A DNA stretch of 64,000 nt. Source: Desulfoscipio gibsoniae DSM 7213 (GTDB lineage: Bacteria; Bacillota; Desulfotomaculia; Desulfotomaculales; Desulfallaceae). Under the pieces are notes generated by a model that saw nothing but the letters and a program-made list of their open reading frames with translations, searched no databases and had not been told where the DNA came from. This document shows, piece after piece, positions 52,578-61,386 of this stretch. The position numbers and the translations under genes were made by a program. How positions within the stretch are numbered: the first letter of the stretch is position 1; every line of letters begins with the position of its first letter. The DNA is taken from NCBI RefSeq assembly GCF_000233715.2, contig NC_021184.1:434001-498000 (forward strand). Direction: 5' to 3'.

Positions 52578-54587
52578 TTACACCTCCTTCTTTTCTCCTG
52601 CAGAGATCTCTGCGGAAGGTGTATTACCATTATCTGAATAGATTCCTCTCATTTCGAAATCTTCAAAAACGTAATCCATACCCAACTCATGTAAAAACTC
52701 TTTTGTAGGAATACCCTGATTATCCCACCCCTTGAATTTGTAATACTCATCCAAAAGCTTGGCTTCAAGCTCGGGAAATCTATGCTTCCAATGGTTTTCC
52801 GGTGGCTTCTCATCAGCTTTCCTCATGCCTCTTCTTATATTGATGGCCCTAACTAGATTTCGGGTTCTCTTGGTTACCTTTACCAGCTCGGCTTCATCAA
52901 TATCTAACCCAGTTGCAGCTGAAATGATATGCGGGAAATTGTGTATATGGTAGGGAGGTTTCATAGCAAAGGATGAGACAAGGGTACAAATGCCTGTGCA
53001 GTCATCGATATAGTGCATCATCTCCATCCAGTCAACAATTTCGCAACATGCTTGAATGGGTGGGTTATATGGAAAGGAGCGCGGTTCCCAGTTCAAAAAA
53101 TACTCCTTGATCCTTTCATTAGGAACCTGGATCCAATCCTTTATAAAGTCTTCCCGTTCTTCCCTTGTTTCCGGAGGGTTCTGCGGGAACTGTCCTTCAA
53201 TCTGGGTGATATTAATCTTCTCACCGGTGCAATACATAAGATAATAAAAGGGATTCATCATGCCCAGCTTAAGAGGTGCCTGCTCATGTTTTTTGATGCT
53301 ATTATGATCGTACGCTTCTGCTCCTTCGCCGATTTGACGGGCTGCCGCATATGTGCCATTGGCCAAAATATCCCCTATTCCTTCTCTCCGAACGATTTTT
53401 TCAAGTAAATAGAAAAATCTGTCCTCATCATTAGAAGGAAATCCCGGCATGTCTTTGTCGGTCAAAATGCCATCCTCGTAAAGTTCAATGGCAAAAGCCA
53501 TAAGTGTCGGTGCCGAGAACCCATCAATTCCATACTCATCACCAAGACAAGAGATTTTAAAACCAAAATTATAGTTGTCTGACCTTGCTGCTGCTATATA
53601 CCTGACGTGCTGGGAACATTTCAGCATATGTCTTCTTTTAATCTCCGGGTGAGAAACTAGTCCACCGCATTTAACTGGACAGTTATAACAACTTACCAAC
53701 CGTTCCAACCGTTCTTCATGAATCCTTTTCCACTCTTCTGCGATTTCTTTGGTCCAAAAGTCTTTTCTCCTATACCGGGCATTTCCCGCGGCAAACATGC
53801 TCATGTGCCATCCTTCATCAGGATCTGCAAACTCTTGAACTCCTAATGTGGCAAGTTGGGATGTGGGTACCCCTTTATCGAGAGGATTTTTTAGCCGGTG
53901 ATCTATATATTTGAGCAATTCATTACAAAGCTCCATAAACTCAGCCGGTCTGGCGATATGAATGTCTTTTGTTCCACGAACAGCTATCGCCTTTAAATTT
54001 TTATCTCCCATAATGGCGCCTACTCCCAATCTGCTGCAGCTGCCCTTACCTGCCTGGATGGAAGCGTGATAAACCCTATTTTCACCGGCCAGGCCAATTG
54101 CAGCCACCTGGGCCTCTGGTTCCTTTATCTCCCTGCAAATAAGTTCTGCAGTTTCAATAGTTCCTTTTCCCTGAAGATGACGGGCATCACGTATCTCTAC
54201 TTTGTCGTTGTTTATCCACAAATAAACCAGATGGGGGGACTTGCCGCGAATGATTATTTTGTCATAGCCGGCACGCTTCAATTCTGGTGCCCAAAATCCC
54301 CCCATCATTGAAAAGGCCATTAACCGCGTCTGAGGAGAAATGGTAGAAACAATGGTGCGATTAGCACAAAAAGCTGGTGTGCCACATAAAAGACCAGCGC
54401 TAAATATTAGTAAATTATCAGGAGAAAAGGGTTCAACTTCAGGGGGAACCCTATCCCATAATATCTTGGCGTTAGTGCCTAGCCCTCCAAGATAAAGTTC
54501 GGTTAATCTTAGGTCGGTTTCTACTCTCTCAATGTTTCCTCGGGATAGATCAATTTCTAAATGGTACCCTGTCTCTGCGTACCTCAT
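52578..54587 (-). CDS. bamB: Class II benzoyl-CoA reductase catalytic subunit BamB, second copy
   Basis: 669 residues starting MRYAETGYHLEIDLSRGN after GAGGGGG. It is closely similar to the protein at 13781 over its whole length, including CYNCPVKC, YLMYCTGEKINITQIEGQFP and the C-terminal HELGMDYVFEDFE. As a tungsten AOR-family enzyme with a BamC partner it should reduce benzoyl-CoA or a substituted analogue. Unlike the first copy it has its own palindrome and sigma-54 promoter, so the two are probably induced differently and may differ in substrate. Confidence 0.87.
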   Translation of the reverse strand: MRYAETGYHLEIDLSRGNIERVETDLRLTELYLGGLGTNAKILWDRVPPEVEPFSPDNLLIFSAGLLCGTPAFCANRTIVSTISPQTRLMAFSMMGGFWAPELKRAGYDKIIIRGKSPHLVYLWINNDKVEIRDARHLQGKGTIETAELICREIKEPEAQVAAIGLAGENRVYHASIQAGKGSCSRLGVGAIMGDKNLKAIAVRGTKDIHIARPAEFMELCNELLKYIDHRLKNPLDKGVPTSQLATLGVQEFADPDEGWHMSMFAAGNARYRRKDFWTKEIAEEWKRIHEERLERLVSCYNCPVKCGGLVSHPEIKRRHMLKCSQHVRYIAAARSDNYNFGFKISCLGDEYGIDGFSAPTLMAFAIELYEDGILTDKDMPGFPSNDEDRFFYLLEKIVRREGIGDILANGTYAAARQIGEGAEAYDHNSIKKHEQAPLKLGMMNPFYYLMYCTGEKINITQIEGQFPQNPPETREEREDFIKDWIQVPNERIKEYFLNWEPRSFPYNPPIQACCEIVDWMEMMHYIDDCTGICTLVSSFAMKPPYHIHNFPHIISAATGLDIDEAELVKVTKRTRNLVRAINIRRGMRKADEKPPENHWKHRFPELEAKLLDEYYKFKGWDNQGIPTKEFLHELGMDYVFEDFEMRGIYSDNGNTPSAEISAGEKKEV

Positions 54588-54851
54588 TTTAAACCCCCTC
54601 TTGTATCTTTTATTCTAGTTTGAATTAGAACTCTGAATATACCACTTTTACTAAAAAGAATTACTATTCCTTTTTATTAACAGTACCGCCGGGAGCAAAT
54701 ATAGAAGGCCGGGCCATTTAGCCGGCAGCACTGATAACCACAACCTCATTCAAAATTTAACTTTCAATTTTTGATTGATTCTCTTACAATAAAAAATATT
54801 GAGATGTTGCAAGAGTAAACTATTTATTCAAAATTGTTTGTCTTTTTAATA

Positions 54852-54867
54852 AGCAATATCTGTGCCA
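54852..54867 (-). promoter_or_regulatory. Sigma-54 promoter of the second bamBC operon
   Basis: The minus strand reads TGGCACagataTTGCT, a full consensus match. It leaves an untranslated leader of about 250 nt. Confidence 0.75.
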
Positions 54868-54995
54868 GTTAGGATTTATTGTTTTTATCAAAAGCCATAT
54901 CATGTTGTTAGCATATTTTATAGGCGAAATGCTTTTGACTATTAACTAGTTACCCATAAGTTGCATTGTTTACTTATAAATATCAATTACTAAAA

Positions 54996-55028
54996 AGTAA
55001 ATATGCAGCGGTTTACTGCAAATTTACT
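54996..55028. promoter_or_regulatory. Activator palindrome UAS-7
   Basis: AGTAAATATGCAG and CTGCAAATTTACT around a 7-nt spacer match at 12 of 13 positions. The site is 128 nt upstream of the bamBC-2 promoter. Confidence 0.7.
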
Positions 55029-55242
55029 AATAGTTTCTTAAAGAATTCCTTTCATTAAAACTTGATACGTTATTAATTATTTACTTAATTGACACTTAGG
55101 GAGGAGTGGTTGGTGCTGGAAATCTTGTCATAAGACTAATGGTGTCAGCACTAGCTTGGTAAGGCAGATGATGATATGTATGCGGTAGCCAACAAAGTAT
55201 TTAATCATGTTTGTTTTTTTATTTGCATGGTTACTATGTCTA

Positions 55243-55258
55243 TGGCATGTTTCATGCA
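55243..55258 (+). promoter_or_regulatory. Weak plus-strand sigma-54-like element
   Basis: TGGCATgtttcATGCA has GG and GC at correct spacing but ATGCA instead of TTGCA. It may be a secondary or vestigial promoter for the bcrC-like operon. Confidence 0.35.
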
Positions 55259-55357
55259 ATAAATAAACTTACAGCCTGTTTAATAAATTCCAGTAATTTA
55301 GAGAGCAAGGTATAAATTTAGAATTCGGCTTTTCGTGGTTAGGGATTTCCGCGAAAT

Positions 55358-55398
55358 AATTAGCATTTTTGCAGTGGTCCTCTGCAATTGCGAAAATT
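55358..55398. promoter_or_regulatory. Activator palindrome UAS-8
   Basis: The arms AATTAGCATTTTTGCAG and CTGCAATTGCGAAAATT around a 7-nt spacer match at 11 of 17 positions, with a perfect TTGCAG/CTGCAA core. It lies 120 nt upstream of the promoter at 55519. Confidence 0.6.
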
Positions 55399-55518
55399 AA
55401 GAGTAGAAGCTAGACCAGCAAACGGGAATTACCTGTCCCAAAGGATGTGGAAGGTGGTAGTCATTGTAAAAAGTAAAGATTATCACTGCTTTTTATCGGG
55501 GGAAACTTGTTATTATAC

Positions 55519-55534
55519 TGGTACATATTTTGCA
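55519..55534 (+). promoter_or_regulatory. Sigma-54 promoter of the bcrC-like operon
   Basis: TGGTACatattTTGCA matches the consensus. Transcription would start about 145 nt before the ATG at 55691. Confidence 0.75.
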
Positions 55535-55690
55535 GTGCCTATATTCTAAATTTATAAAATATTTTACAAAAGGGCAAATGTTTATTTCTCTGCGGCATGA
55601 TGATATCCAACTGTATTTTATTGCGTAAAGTACCGGACCATTTAATTTTGGATTTATAAGAAACTACAATTTAATTAGGAGGACGAGGTT

Positions 55691-56803
55691 ATGGAGGTCT
55701 ATAAGAACTGGTATGAAAACCGTCACCAGTACGCTAAAGAGTGGAAAAAGAAAACGGGCGGTAAGGTAGTGGGTTATCTATGTACCTATGTGCCAGAGGA
55801 AATCCTTTATGCCGCAGATATATTGCCTGTACGGATCTTGGGCAGCCACGAAGCTCAGGATGTAACCGAACCCCATATCTTCGATATGTACTGTCCTTTC
55901 TGCCGTGACTGCCTGGCCCAGGGACTCGAAGGGCGTTACGACTACCTGGACGGTATTGTGATTGCTCAGTCCTGCCTGCATATCCGTAATACGTTTGCGA
56001 GCTGGGATTTACATATACCTATAGATTTCAGCTATTACCTGCCTGTGCCCCAACACGTTCAAAGTGCCAGCTCCTATTCCTTTTTAAGGGAAGAATTGGC
56101 TCTTTTCAAAAAGGCCATTGAAGACTGGACCGGTAAACCCATTAGTAATGCCGACCTGGATAAGGGTATTGAAGTGATGAATACTAACCGTCGTTTAATG
56201 CGGGAGTTATATGAATTTAGAAAGCAACCGGAAACACCGATTACCGGTCTGGAGTCCCTGTATATGGTTGTGTCCGGTCAGATGACTGATAAGCGTGAAC
56301 ACAATCGGGCTTTAGAAAAAAAATTAAAAGAAATCCCAGGCCACAACCTTAACCGTGAAACGGGTGAACGGTTAATGATCATTGGAAGCGAGGGTGACGA
56401 TACTGCATTTATCAGTATGGTTGAAGGTCTCTTGGGAGCTACCTTCGTGATCGAAGATCACTGCACCGGAAGCCGTTACTTCTGGAACCAAGTAGTACCT
56501 CAGGAAGACCGTCTGGCGGCCATTGCTGCCCGTTACGTCGACCGCACACCCTGTTCTTCAAAGGATTGGCCGGATAGAAAGAGGTTAACCAATGCTTTAG
56601 AGTTAGCCAGGGAATGGAATGTGAAAGGCGCAGTTCTGGCGCAGCAAAAGTTTTGTGATTCTCATGAGTTTGACATTCCGGCTTTCAAAAAAGCTTTTGA
56701 GGAAAATGGAATACCCACTCTATTACTGGAATTTGACTCTCTTAACCCGCTGAATCCTTTCCGGGTTCGGGCAGAGGCTTTTCTAAAAATGTTAGGACAA
56801 TAG
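55691..56803 (+). CDS. BcrC/BadD/HgdB-like subunit (class I benzoyl-CoA reductase/2-hydroxyacyl-CoA dehydratase family)
   Basis: 370 residues starting after TAGGAGG. The N-terminus (AKEWKKKTGGKVVGYLCTYV, then PEEILYAADILPVRILG) follows the BcrC/BadD pattern. Candidate cluster cysteines lie in FDMYCPFCRDC, AQSCLHIRNT and QQKFCDSHEFD. In the family two such subunits each bind an iron-sulfur cluster and the CoA ester, and electrons come from an ATP-driven activator. Length and gene order (C then B) fit benzoyl-CoA reductase better than hydroxyglutaryl-CoA dehydratase. No BcrA/BcrD or HgdC activator gene is in the window. Confidence 0.82.
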   Translation: MEVYKNWYENRHQYAKEWKKKTGGKVVGYLCTYVPEEILYAADILPVRILGSHEAQDVTEPHIFDMYCPFCRDCLAQGLEGRYDYLDGIVIAQSCLHIRNTFASWDLHIPIDFSYYLPVPQHVQSASSYSFLREELALFKKAIEDWTGKPISNADLDKGIEVMNTNRRLMRELYEFRKQPETPITGLESLYMVVSGQMTDKREHNRALEKKLKEIPGHNLNRETGERLMIIGSEGDDTAFISMVEGLLGATFVIEDHCTGSRYFWNQVVPQEDRLAAIAARYVDRTPCSSKDWPDRKRLTNALELAREWNVKGAVLAQQKFCDSHEFDIPAFKKAFEENGIPTLLLEFDSLNPLNPFRVRAEAFLKMLGQ

Positions 56804-56888
56804 GATTTTTCTAGAAAAAAGGCATTAGATGGTTAAGTGATTGAATTAAGAAATTCTAATTAAGCATTATCAAGGGAGGAATTGGCAT

Positions 56889-58202
56889 ATGGCTACTTTG
56901 AAGCAAAAATATCCTACTGAGTCCCTGAAATGTTGGAATAAAGCAAAAGAGCTACGTGAGGAGTATTACCTCAACTACCGTGATGCAAAGAAAAATGGCG
57001 GCATTCGCTGGGCCGGTGGCGCATGGTCTTTTGACGCCGTTCCCCAGGGTTTGGGTGATGACGTATATAATATTACCAGTGAGCCTTACGCAGCGTCGAT
57101 CGCTGCTAACAAGGAACTGGCCGTACAGTGCATGGAAGCCACGGAAAAGGCCGGTTACGCCCGGGATCTTTGTGCCTATATGAGAATTTACGTTGGTTCG
57201 ATCCTGCTCGATAAATACCTGTGGGGTGGCGCTTACCCTAAACCCGACTTTATCTGGCAGGATCATATTTGCTGCGGTCATTCCAAATTGTATCAGGTGG
57301 TGCGCGACCTGGAACCTGATGTTCCAATGTTCAGCATTGACGTATCGGCAGGTCCTTACGATGTTATAAAGGATCACCAGATCAAGTATATAGTAGACCA
57401 ACTGTCAGAAGGAATTGAGTGGCTGGAGAAGGTCACCGGGCGGAAGTTTGATGACGAGAAGTATATCAAAGCAGTTAAAAATGAATGTTTGACTACCTCA
57501 TTGTGGGCGGAAATTTGCTCCTTGAACAGGGCAACGCCTGCCCCCCTCGATGAGAAGTCAATGTATACACTTTATGTTTTTGGCACCTTAGGAAAGTCAA
57601 ATGAAAAATATGTAGAGTTCTATCGTGAGTTGCTAGATGAAGTGAAAGACCGGGTGGCCAGAGGGATAGCCGCTGTGGGCAATGAGCAGTGCCGCCTGAT
57701 CTCTGATAGTCAGCCACCATGGGGTTTCCTGAAGGTTTTTCGCTATTTGGAAAGCTATGGGGCAGTATCAATTGGTTCGATCTATACCTTTGGCCTGGGA
57801 GGGATCTGGGAGGATAAGCCGGACGGCACTTGGGGAGCCCGTACTACCCCGATGGAGAATGGGATTGAGATTAAGACACGGGAGCAGGCGCTGTGGATCA
57901 ATGCTGAGTGGAACCTCAGTAAGCCGCTATGGCAACATTTTTATCACCCCAAATATAAAACAGAGATAATGAAACGAATCTACGATGAATGGAATGCAAA
58001 TGGGATCATTCTGCACTACAACCGCGGCTGTGAGGGGACTTCCCTGGGGGTCGCGGAGAACCGCCTCGGTCTTATGAAAGCAGGTTGTCCAGTTATGACT
58101 TATGAGGGAAACATGGGAGACGAGCGCGAGTTTGACGAGGTTGCGACCATGTCCCGTATTGATACATTTATGGAAAACCTCGGGGTTAAAAAGCTTTATT
58201 AG
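56889..58202 (+). CDS. BcrB/BadE/HgdA-like subunit (class I benzoyl-CoA reductase/2-hydroxyacyl-CoA dehydratase family)
   Basis: 437 residues, the length of BcrB. Recognisable segments are [20 protein letters not shown] in the first half, [15 protein letters not shown] in the middle and [20 protein letters not shown] near the C-terminus, with cysteines suited to cluster binding. It follows the bcrC-like gene by 85 nt with a GGGAGGA site, and pairs with it as the heterodimeric core. It would reduce or dehydrate an aromatic or cyclic acyl-CoA if an activase is encoded elsewhere. Confidence 0.82.
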   Translation: MATLKQKYPTESLKCWNKAKELREEYYLNYRDAKKNGGIRWAGGAWSFDAVPQGLGDDVYNITSEPYAASIAANKELAVQCMEATEKAGYARDLCAYMRIYVGSILLDKYLWGGAYPKPDFIWQDHICCGHSKLYQVVRDLEPDVPMFSIDVSAGPYDVIKDHQIKYIVDQLSEGIEWLEKVTGRKFDDEKYIKAVKNECLTTSLWAEICSLNRATPAPLDEKSMYTLYVFGTLGKSNEKYVEFYRELLDEVKDRVARGIAAVGNEQCRLISDSQPPWGFLKVFRYLESYGAVSIGSIYTFGLGGIWEDKPDGTWGARTTPMENGIEIKTREQALWINAEWNLSKPLWQHFYHPKYKTEIMKRIYDEWNANGIILHYNRGCEGTSLGVAENRLGLMKAGCPVMTYEGNMGDEREFDEVATMSRIDTFMENLGVKKLY

Positions 58203-58292
58203 CCAAAATGCATATCCTCTTTAAATAGTTGTAAATAAGAATACCTAGTATTAAAATTAAATAAATTATTTTCCAATAGCGTGGAGGAAAAA

Positions 58293-59489
58293 ATGGATTT
58301 TGAGTTTACTAAAGAACAAAAAATGACACAAGAAATGGTGAGGGAGTTTGCCCTAAAGGAGATTGCCCCTAAAGTCCAAAAAAATGACGAATTTGCCTCT
58401 TATAACAGGTCTTTTTTATCGAAGATGGGCCAAATGGGGATATTTGGTCTTTGTATCCCTAAGCGATATGGGGGTAGTGGTTTTGACTATAACTCTCTTG
58501 CGATAACCTGTGAAGAACTGGAGAAGGTTGACACGGGAGCAAGGTTGACCATTACCACTCATGTGGCCTCCTTTGCCTTGACCCTGCTTCAGTGGGGTAC
58601 TACGGAACAAAAATGTAAATACCTGGTCCCCGCTACTAAAGGCCAATTATTCGGAGCTTTTGCTTTAAGTGAAAGCCAGGCTGGAACGGATCTTAGCAAC
58701 CTCACGGTCACGGCTCGTAAAGAGGGTGATTACTACATCTTGAACGGGACTAAAATGTGGGTTGCCCTAATCGATATTGCCGATGTATTTTTAGTTTTTG
58801 CCCGTATGGATGACCCGGACAAAAAACAAAAAATAACCTGTTTTATTGTCGAGCGCAGTTTTGCCGGGGTACAAACAGAAAATATTTATGGCAAAATGTA
58901 TGTTCGGCTGGCTAACACTGGCCAATTATCTTTGGACAACGTACAGGTTCCCCTCGAAAACCGACTGGGTTTTGAAGGCGAAGGCATGTCAATCGCTTTA
59001 AGCGGTATTGATAACGGTCGCTTTTCCTCTGCAGCGGGGGCCGTTGGGGTGATTCAGGGTTGTCTGGAAGCTAGCGTGAAATACGCTCAAAAAAGACATG
59101 CTTTTGGGCAACCAATTGGAAAATTCCAGCTTATTCAGTCCAAAATTTCGGAGATGTACTCCAGTGCCGAGATTTCTAGATTGCTGGTGCATAAAGTTGG
59201 CTGGCTGAAAAATGAAGGACGGTACTGTACTAAAGAAACAGCTCTAGCCAAGTTGTATGCCTGTGATATGGCATTTAAAGCGGCGGCTGACGCTATGCAG
59301 ATTCATGGAGCACAAGCTTATCTTGACAGCTTTCCATTAGAAAGGTATTTGCGTAATGCGAAAGGGGCGATGATTTACACCGGTACCAGCGAGATTCAGG
59401 AAATTATCCTGGCGGAATATGCTCTTGGCTACAGAAAAGATAAACCACTAAGGAAAGAATTGCCGCCCTGGAATAGTGAGGAAGAATAA
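58293..59489 (+). CDS. Acyl-CoA dehydrogenase lacking the usual catalytic glutamate
   Basis: The ATG at 58293 is set by GTGGAGG at 58281-58287; a GTG inside that site was rejected. The 398-residue protein has the full fold (FALSESQAGTDLSNL, QIHGAQAYLDSFPLERYLRN). At the base position, normally IYEGTSEIQ, it reads IYTGTSEIQ (Thr363). The alternative helix-G position is also not Glu (NGRFSS). Loss of this Glu is known from cyclohex-1-ene-1-carboxyl-CoA dehydrogenases, which form cyclic dienes using an Asp elsewhere; I could not identify that Asp here. Its place after the bcrCB-like genes fits alicyclic ring chemistry. A 17-residue stub of a sister gene lies at 13504. Confidence 0.85.
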   Translation: MDFEFTKEQKMTQEMVREFALKEIAPKVQKNDEFASYNRSFLSKMGQMGIFGLCIPKRYGGSGFDYNSLAITCEELEKVDTGARLTITTHVASFALTLLQWGTTEQKCKYLVPATKGQLFGAFALSESQAGTDLSNLTVTARKEGDYYILNGTKMWVALIDIADVFLVFARMDDPDKKQKITCFIVERSFAGVQTENIYGKMYVRLANTGQLSLDNVQVPLENRLGFEGEGMSIALSGIDNGRFSSAAGAVGVIQGCLEASVKYAQKRHAFGQPIGKFQLIQSKISEMYSSAEISRLLVHKVGWLKNEGRYCTKETALAKLYACDMAFKAAADAMQIHGAQAYLDSFPLERYLRNAKGAMIYTGTSEIQEIILAEYALGYRKDKPLRKELPPWNSEEE

Positions 59490-59518
59490 AATTAGTTTGG
59501 CGATGGGATGTTACGTTA

Positions 59519-59558
59519 ATAGTAATCAGCGGGGTTGGTACACCCCGCTGATTACTAT
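59519..59558. terminator. Strong hairpin after the dehydrogenase gene
   Basis: ATAGTAATCAGCGGGGT and its exact reverse complement enclose a 6-nt loop. It lies between convergent genes. The T-run is poor, so it is called from stem strength and position. Confidence 0.7.
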
Positions 59559-59599
59559 CAGGACTGTCATTGCGGCGGGTTTGTCATTATTTTTTACGG

Positions 59600-61219
59600 T
59601 TATTTGGTAATAACCACAGTTCCATGGACCAGTTCAGTTTTAGCCCCTAATTCCTCAATTATCAAGTCTACCGGAATCATGGTATAACCTGCTTCAAGGT
59701 AAGCCGGTACACTCAAAGCTTTTTCCAGTCCATTGGCCGTATAGGTGGTTTCATTAATTATTACTAAAATAGTTTTGTCGCCGTAGATGATCTGCACCTC
59801 ATTGGGCTTGATCCACTTAACCTCACAGCCCAGTGCCTCCAGAACGGCTCTGGCCGGTACCATGATAAGTTTGTTCTCTTTAATAGAAGGGGTCACATCA
59901 GTCTTTAGGGTGTTTCCGTTGACCACTACTTTTAACTCGGCTTCCTCAACAATGGGTGGTGTAACGATAATCTCCTGTTGCGGGCCCGGGATTAACGATG
60001 TTATATCGGTGCTGTTGGCAGCATTCAATGCCGGGGCATTGACCACCAAGTTAGTATCTACTTTGGTGGTGGAATTAGCTGTGGCGCCAAAGTTTAGTAA
60101 CACTTCTCCGGTGGTATTATCCTTCGCTCCCGCTTGGACGGTGGTGTCGGCATAAGCGATCTCTGCCTCGTAATTATACAAACAAGCTAATGAAAAATCA
60201 AACTGGGGACCGTTTAGGGCATTAAAGTTACCTGAAATATTGTAAGAGCCTTCCAGGTTGTCTTTAGTCCCGACACTTTTTACAGTAATAGTGAGTTGTC
60301 CTTCAACTGAGCCATCGGGAGCTTTGAAGCCCAGGTCCATATTAAAGTTTTTGGGCCCGCCGGGCAAAAGGGATACTTCATAGGTAAAATCATTGACTTT
60401 TACAAAGCTGCCAAACAGCTTAATTTGCTCCCGGGATATAGCCGGCATACTATCAATGCCAGAGATGATATCTTGTTTCATTTGCTCCGGGGATATGCCC
60501 ATCTGTTCGAAATTATATTTGTTTAAGTTAACGATTATATCGGCGACTCTTTCTTGCTCACCTTTTACTTTTGCTAACAGGTTATATATAAATTCTTCAA
60601 CACCGTTCTGGTCTAATTGCAAAGTAACCTTATTATTGGATAGGTTAAAATACTGATCCGGTATGGCTTCCACCAGGAAAAGCAATAGCTCTTTGTATTC
60701 CCCTGGCAGCTGCTGGTTTTGATAGCTGATCATCTGTTCCCAGACGCTTTTAAGCTGTTCATTAGATGAATACAGGTATTCATTGCTTTGTTCCAATAAA
60801 GACGGGTTATTCTTAAAGGCGTCAAATCCCAATTCTTTCAGCAAGGAAAAGAAGTCTTTCGTTAAGATAACCTTGTCATCCTTTAAATAAATATGGCCGT
60901 TGTGTTTATTACCTTTAATGTCTGTGGTATAGCTTATTTTAATTGCATTATTAGATGCGTCCAGTTGTGACAAAAGGTCAATGGAAGCACCTTTAACATG
61001 GCCCAACTCTTTTACAAGGCTTCCGTCAAAATCGGTAATCTTAATACTGGTTTCGTCCTGAGACTTCTCATAAAACCCTTTGTCAACACCCAGGTCAAAG
61101 TTTTTGATGCTGTCTATAACCAGGTCCTTTGCAGTGGGCTGTGCGGCTTCGGCGGCAAGAACTACAGTGAAGCATAAAACTAATGCCAGCACTACATTAA
61201 ATAAGGATTTTCTGAGCAA
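59600..61219 (-). CDS. Secreted protein with copper-amine-oxidase-like N-terminal (stalk) domain
   Basis: 539 residues with a clear signal peptide (MLRKSLFNVVLALVLCFTVV, cleavage after LAAEAA). The middle part is a large beta-rich, Asn- and Thr-rich region of unknown fold. The last 110 residues are the copper amine oxidase N-terminal-type domain (LKVVVNGNTLKTDV, MVPARAVLEALGCEVKW, MIPVDLIIEELGA), common in clostridial and Desulfotomaculum cell-envelope proteins. A role at the cell surface is inferred; no catalytic motif is seen. It is on the opposite strand from the catabolic genes and is probably core genome. Confidence 0.8.
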   Translation of the reverse strand: MLRKSLFNVVLALVLCFTVVLAAEAAQPTAKDLVIDSIKNFDLGVDKGFYEKSQDETSIKITDFDGSLVKELGHVKGASIDLLSQLDASNNAIKISYTTDIKGNKHNGHIYLKDDKVILTKDFFSLLKELGFDAFKNNPSLLEQSNEYLYSSNEQLKSVWEQMISYQNQQLPGEYKELLLFLVEAIPDQYFNLSNNKVTLQLDQNGVEEFIYNLLAKVKGEQERVADIIVNLNKYNFEQMGISPEQMKQDIISGIDSMPAISREQIKLFGSFVKVNDFTYEVSLLPGGPKNFNMDLGFKAPDGSVEGQLTITVKSVGTKDNLEGSYNISGNFNALNGPQFDFSLACLYNYEAEIAYADTTVQAGAKDNTTGEVLLNFGATANSTTKVDTNLVVNAPALNAANSTDITSLIPGPQQEIIVTPPIVEEAELKVVVNGNTLKTDVTPSIKENKLIMVPARAVLEALGCEVKWIKPNEVQIIYGDKTILVIINETTYTANGLEKALSVPAYLEAGYTMIPVDLIIEELGAKTELVHGTVVITK

Positions 61220-61336
61220 GCGACCACCTCCATAAAATTTATAATTAACTATTATGATTGATTATATCATAATTAAATAAACGACTATATAGTATAAAAA
61301 GCGTTTTATGCATAAATTACTGTGGTATTAATAAAA

Positions 61337-61377
61337 AAACCAAGAGCGGGGCCGTTTACTGGCCCCGCTCTTGGTTT
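61337..61377 (-). terminator. Rho-independent terminator of the TraB-family gene
   Basis: AAACCAAGAGCGGGGCC and its exact complement form a 17-bp stem around 7 nt, followed on the minus strand by a run of T. Confidence 0.88.
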
Positions 61378-61386
61378 ACGGGAATA

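Larger units (their letters stand above)
54588..55690. other. Divergent 1.1-kb control region between bamB-2 and bcrC-like gene
   Basis: No gene is seen in this AT-rich stretch. It contains two activator palindromes, one clear sigma-54 promoter on each strand and a further plus-strand candidate, listed separately. A GTGCTG ... CAGCAC inverted repeat lies at about 55113-55153. Both divergent operons encode ring-reducing enzymes. Confidence 0.65.
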
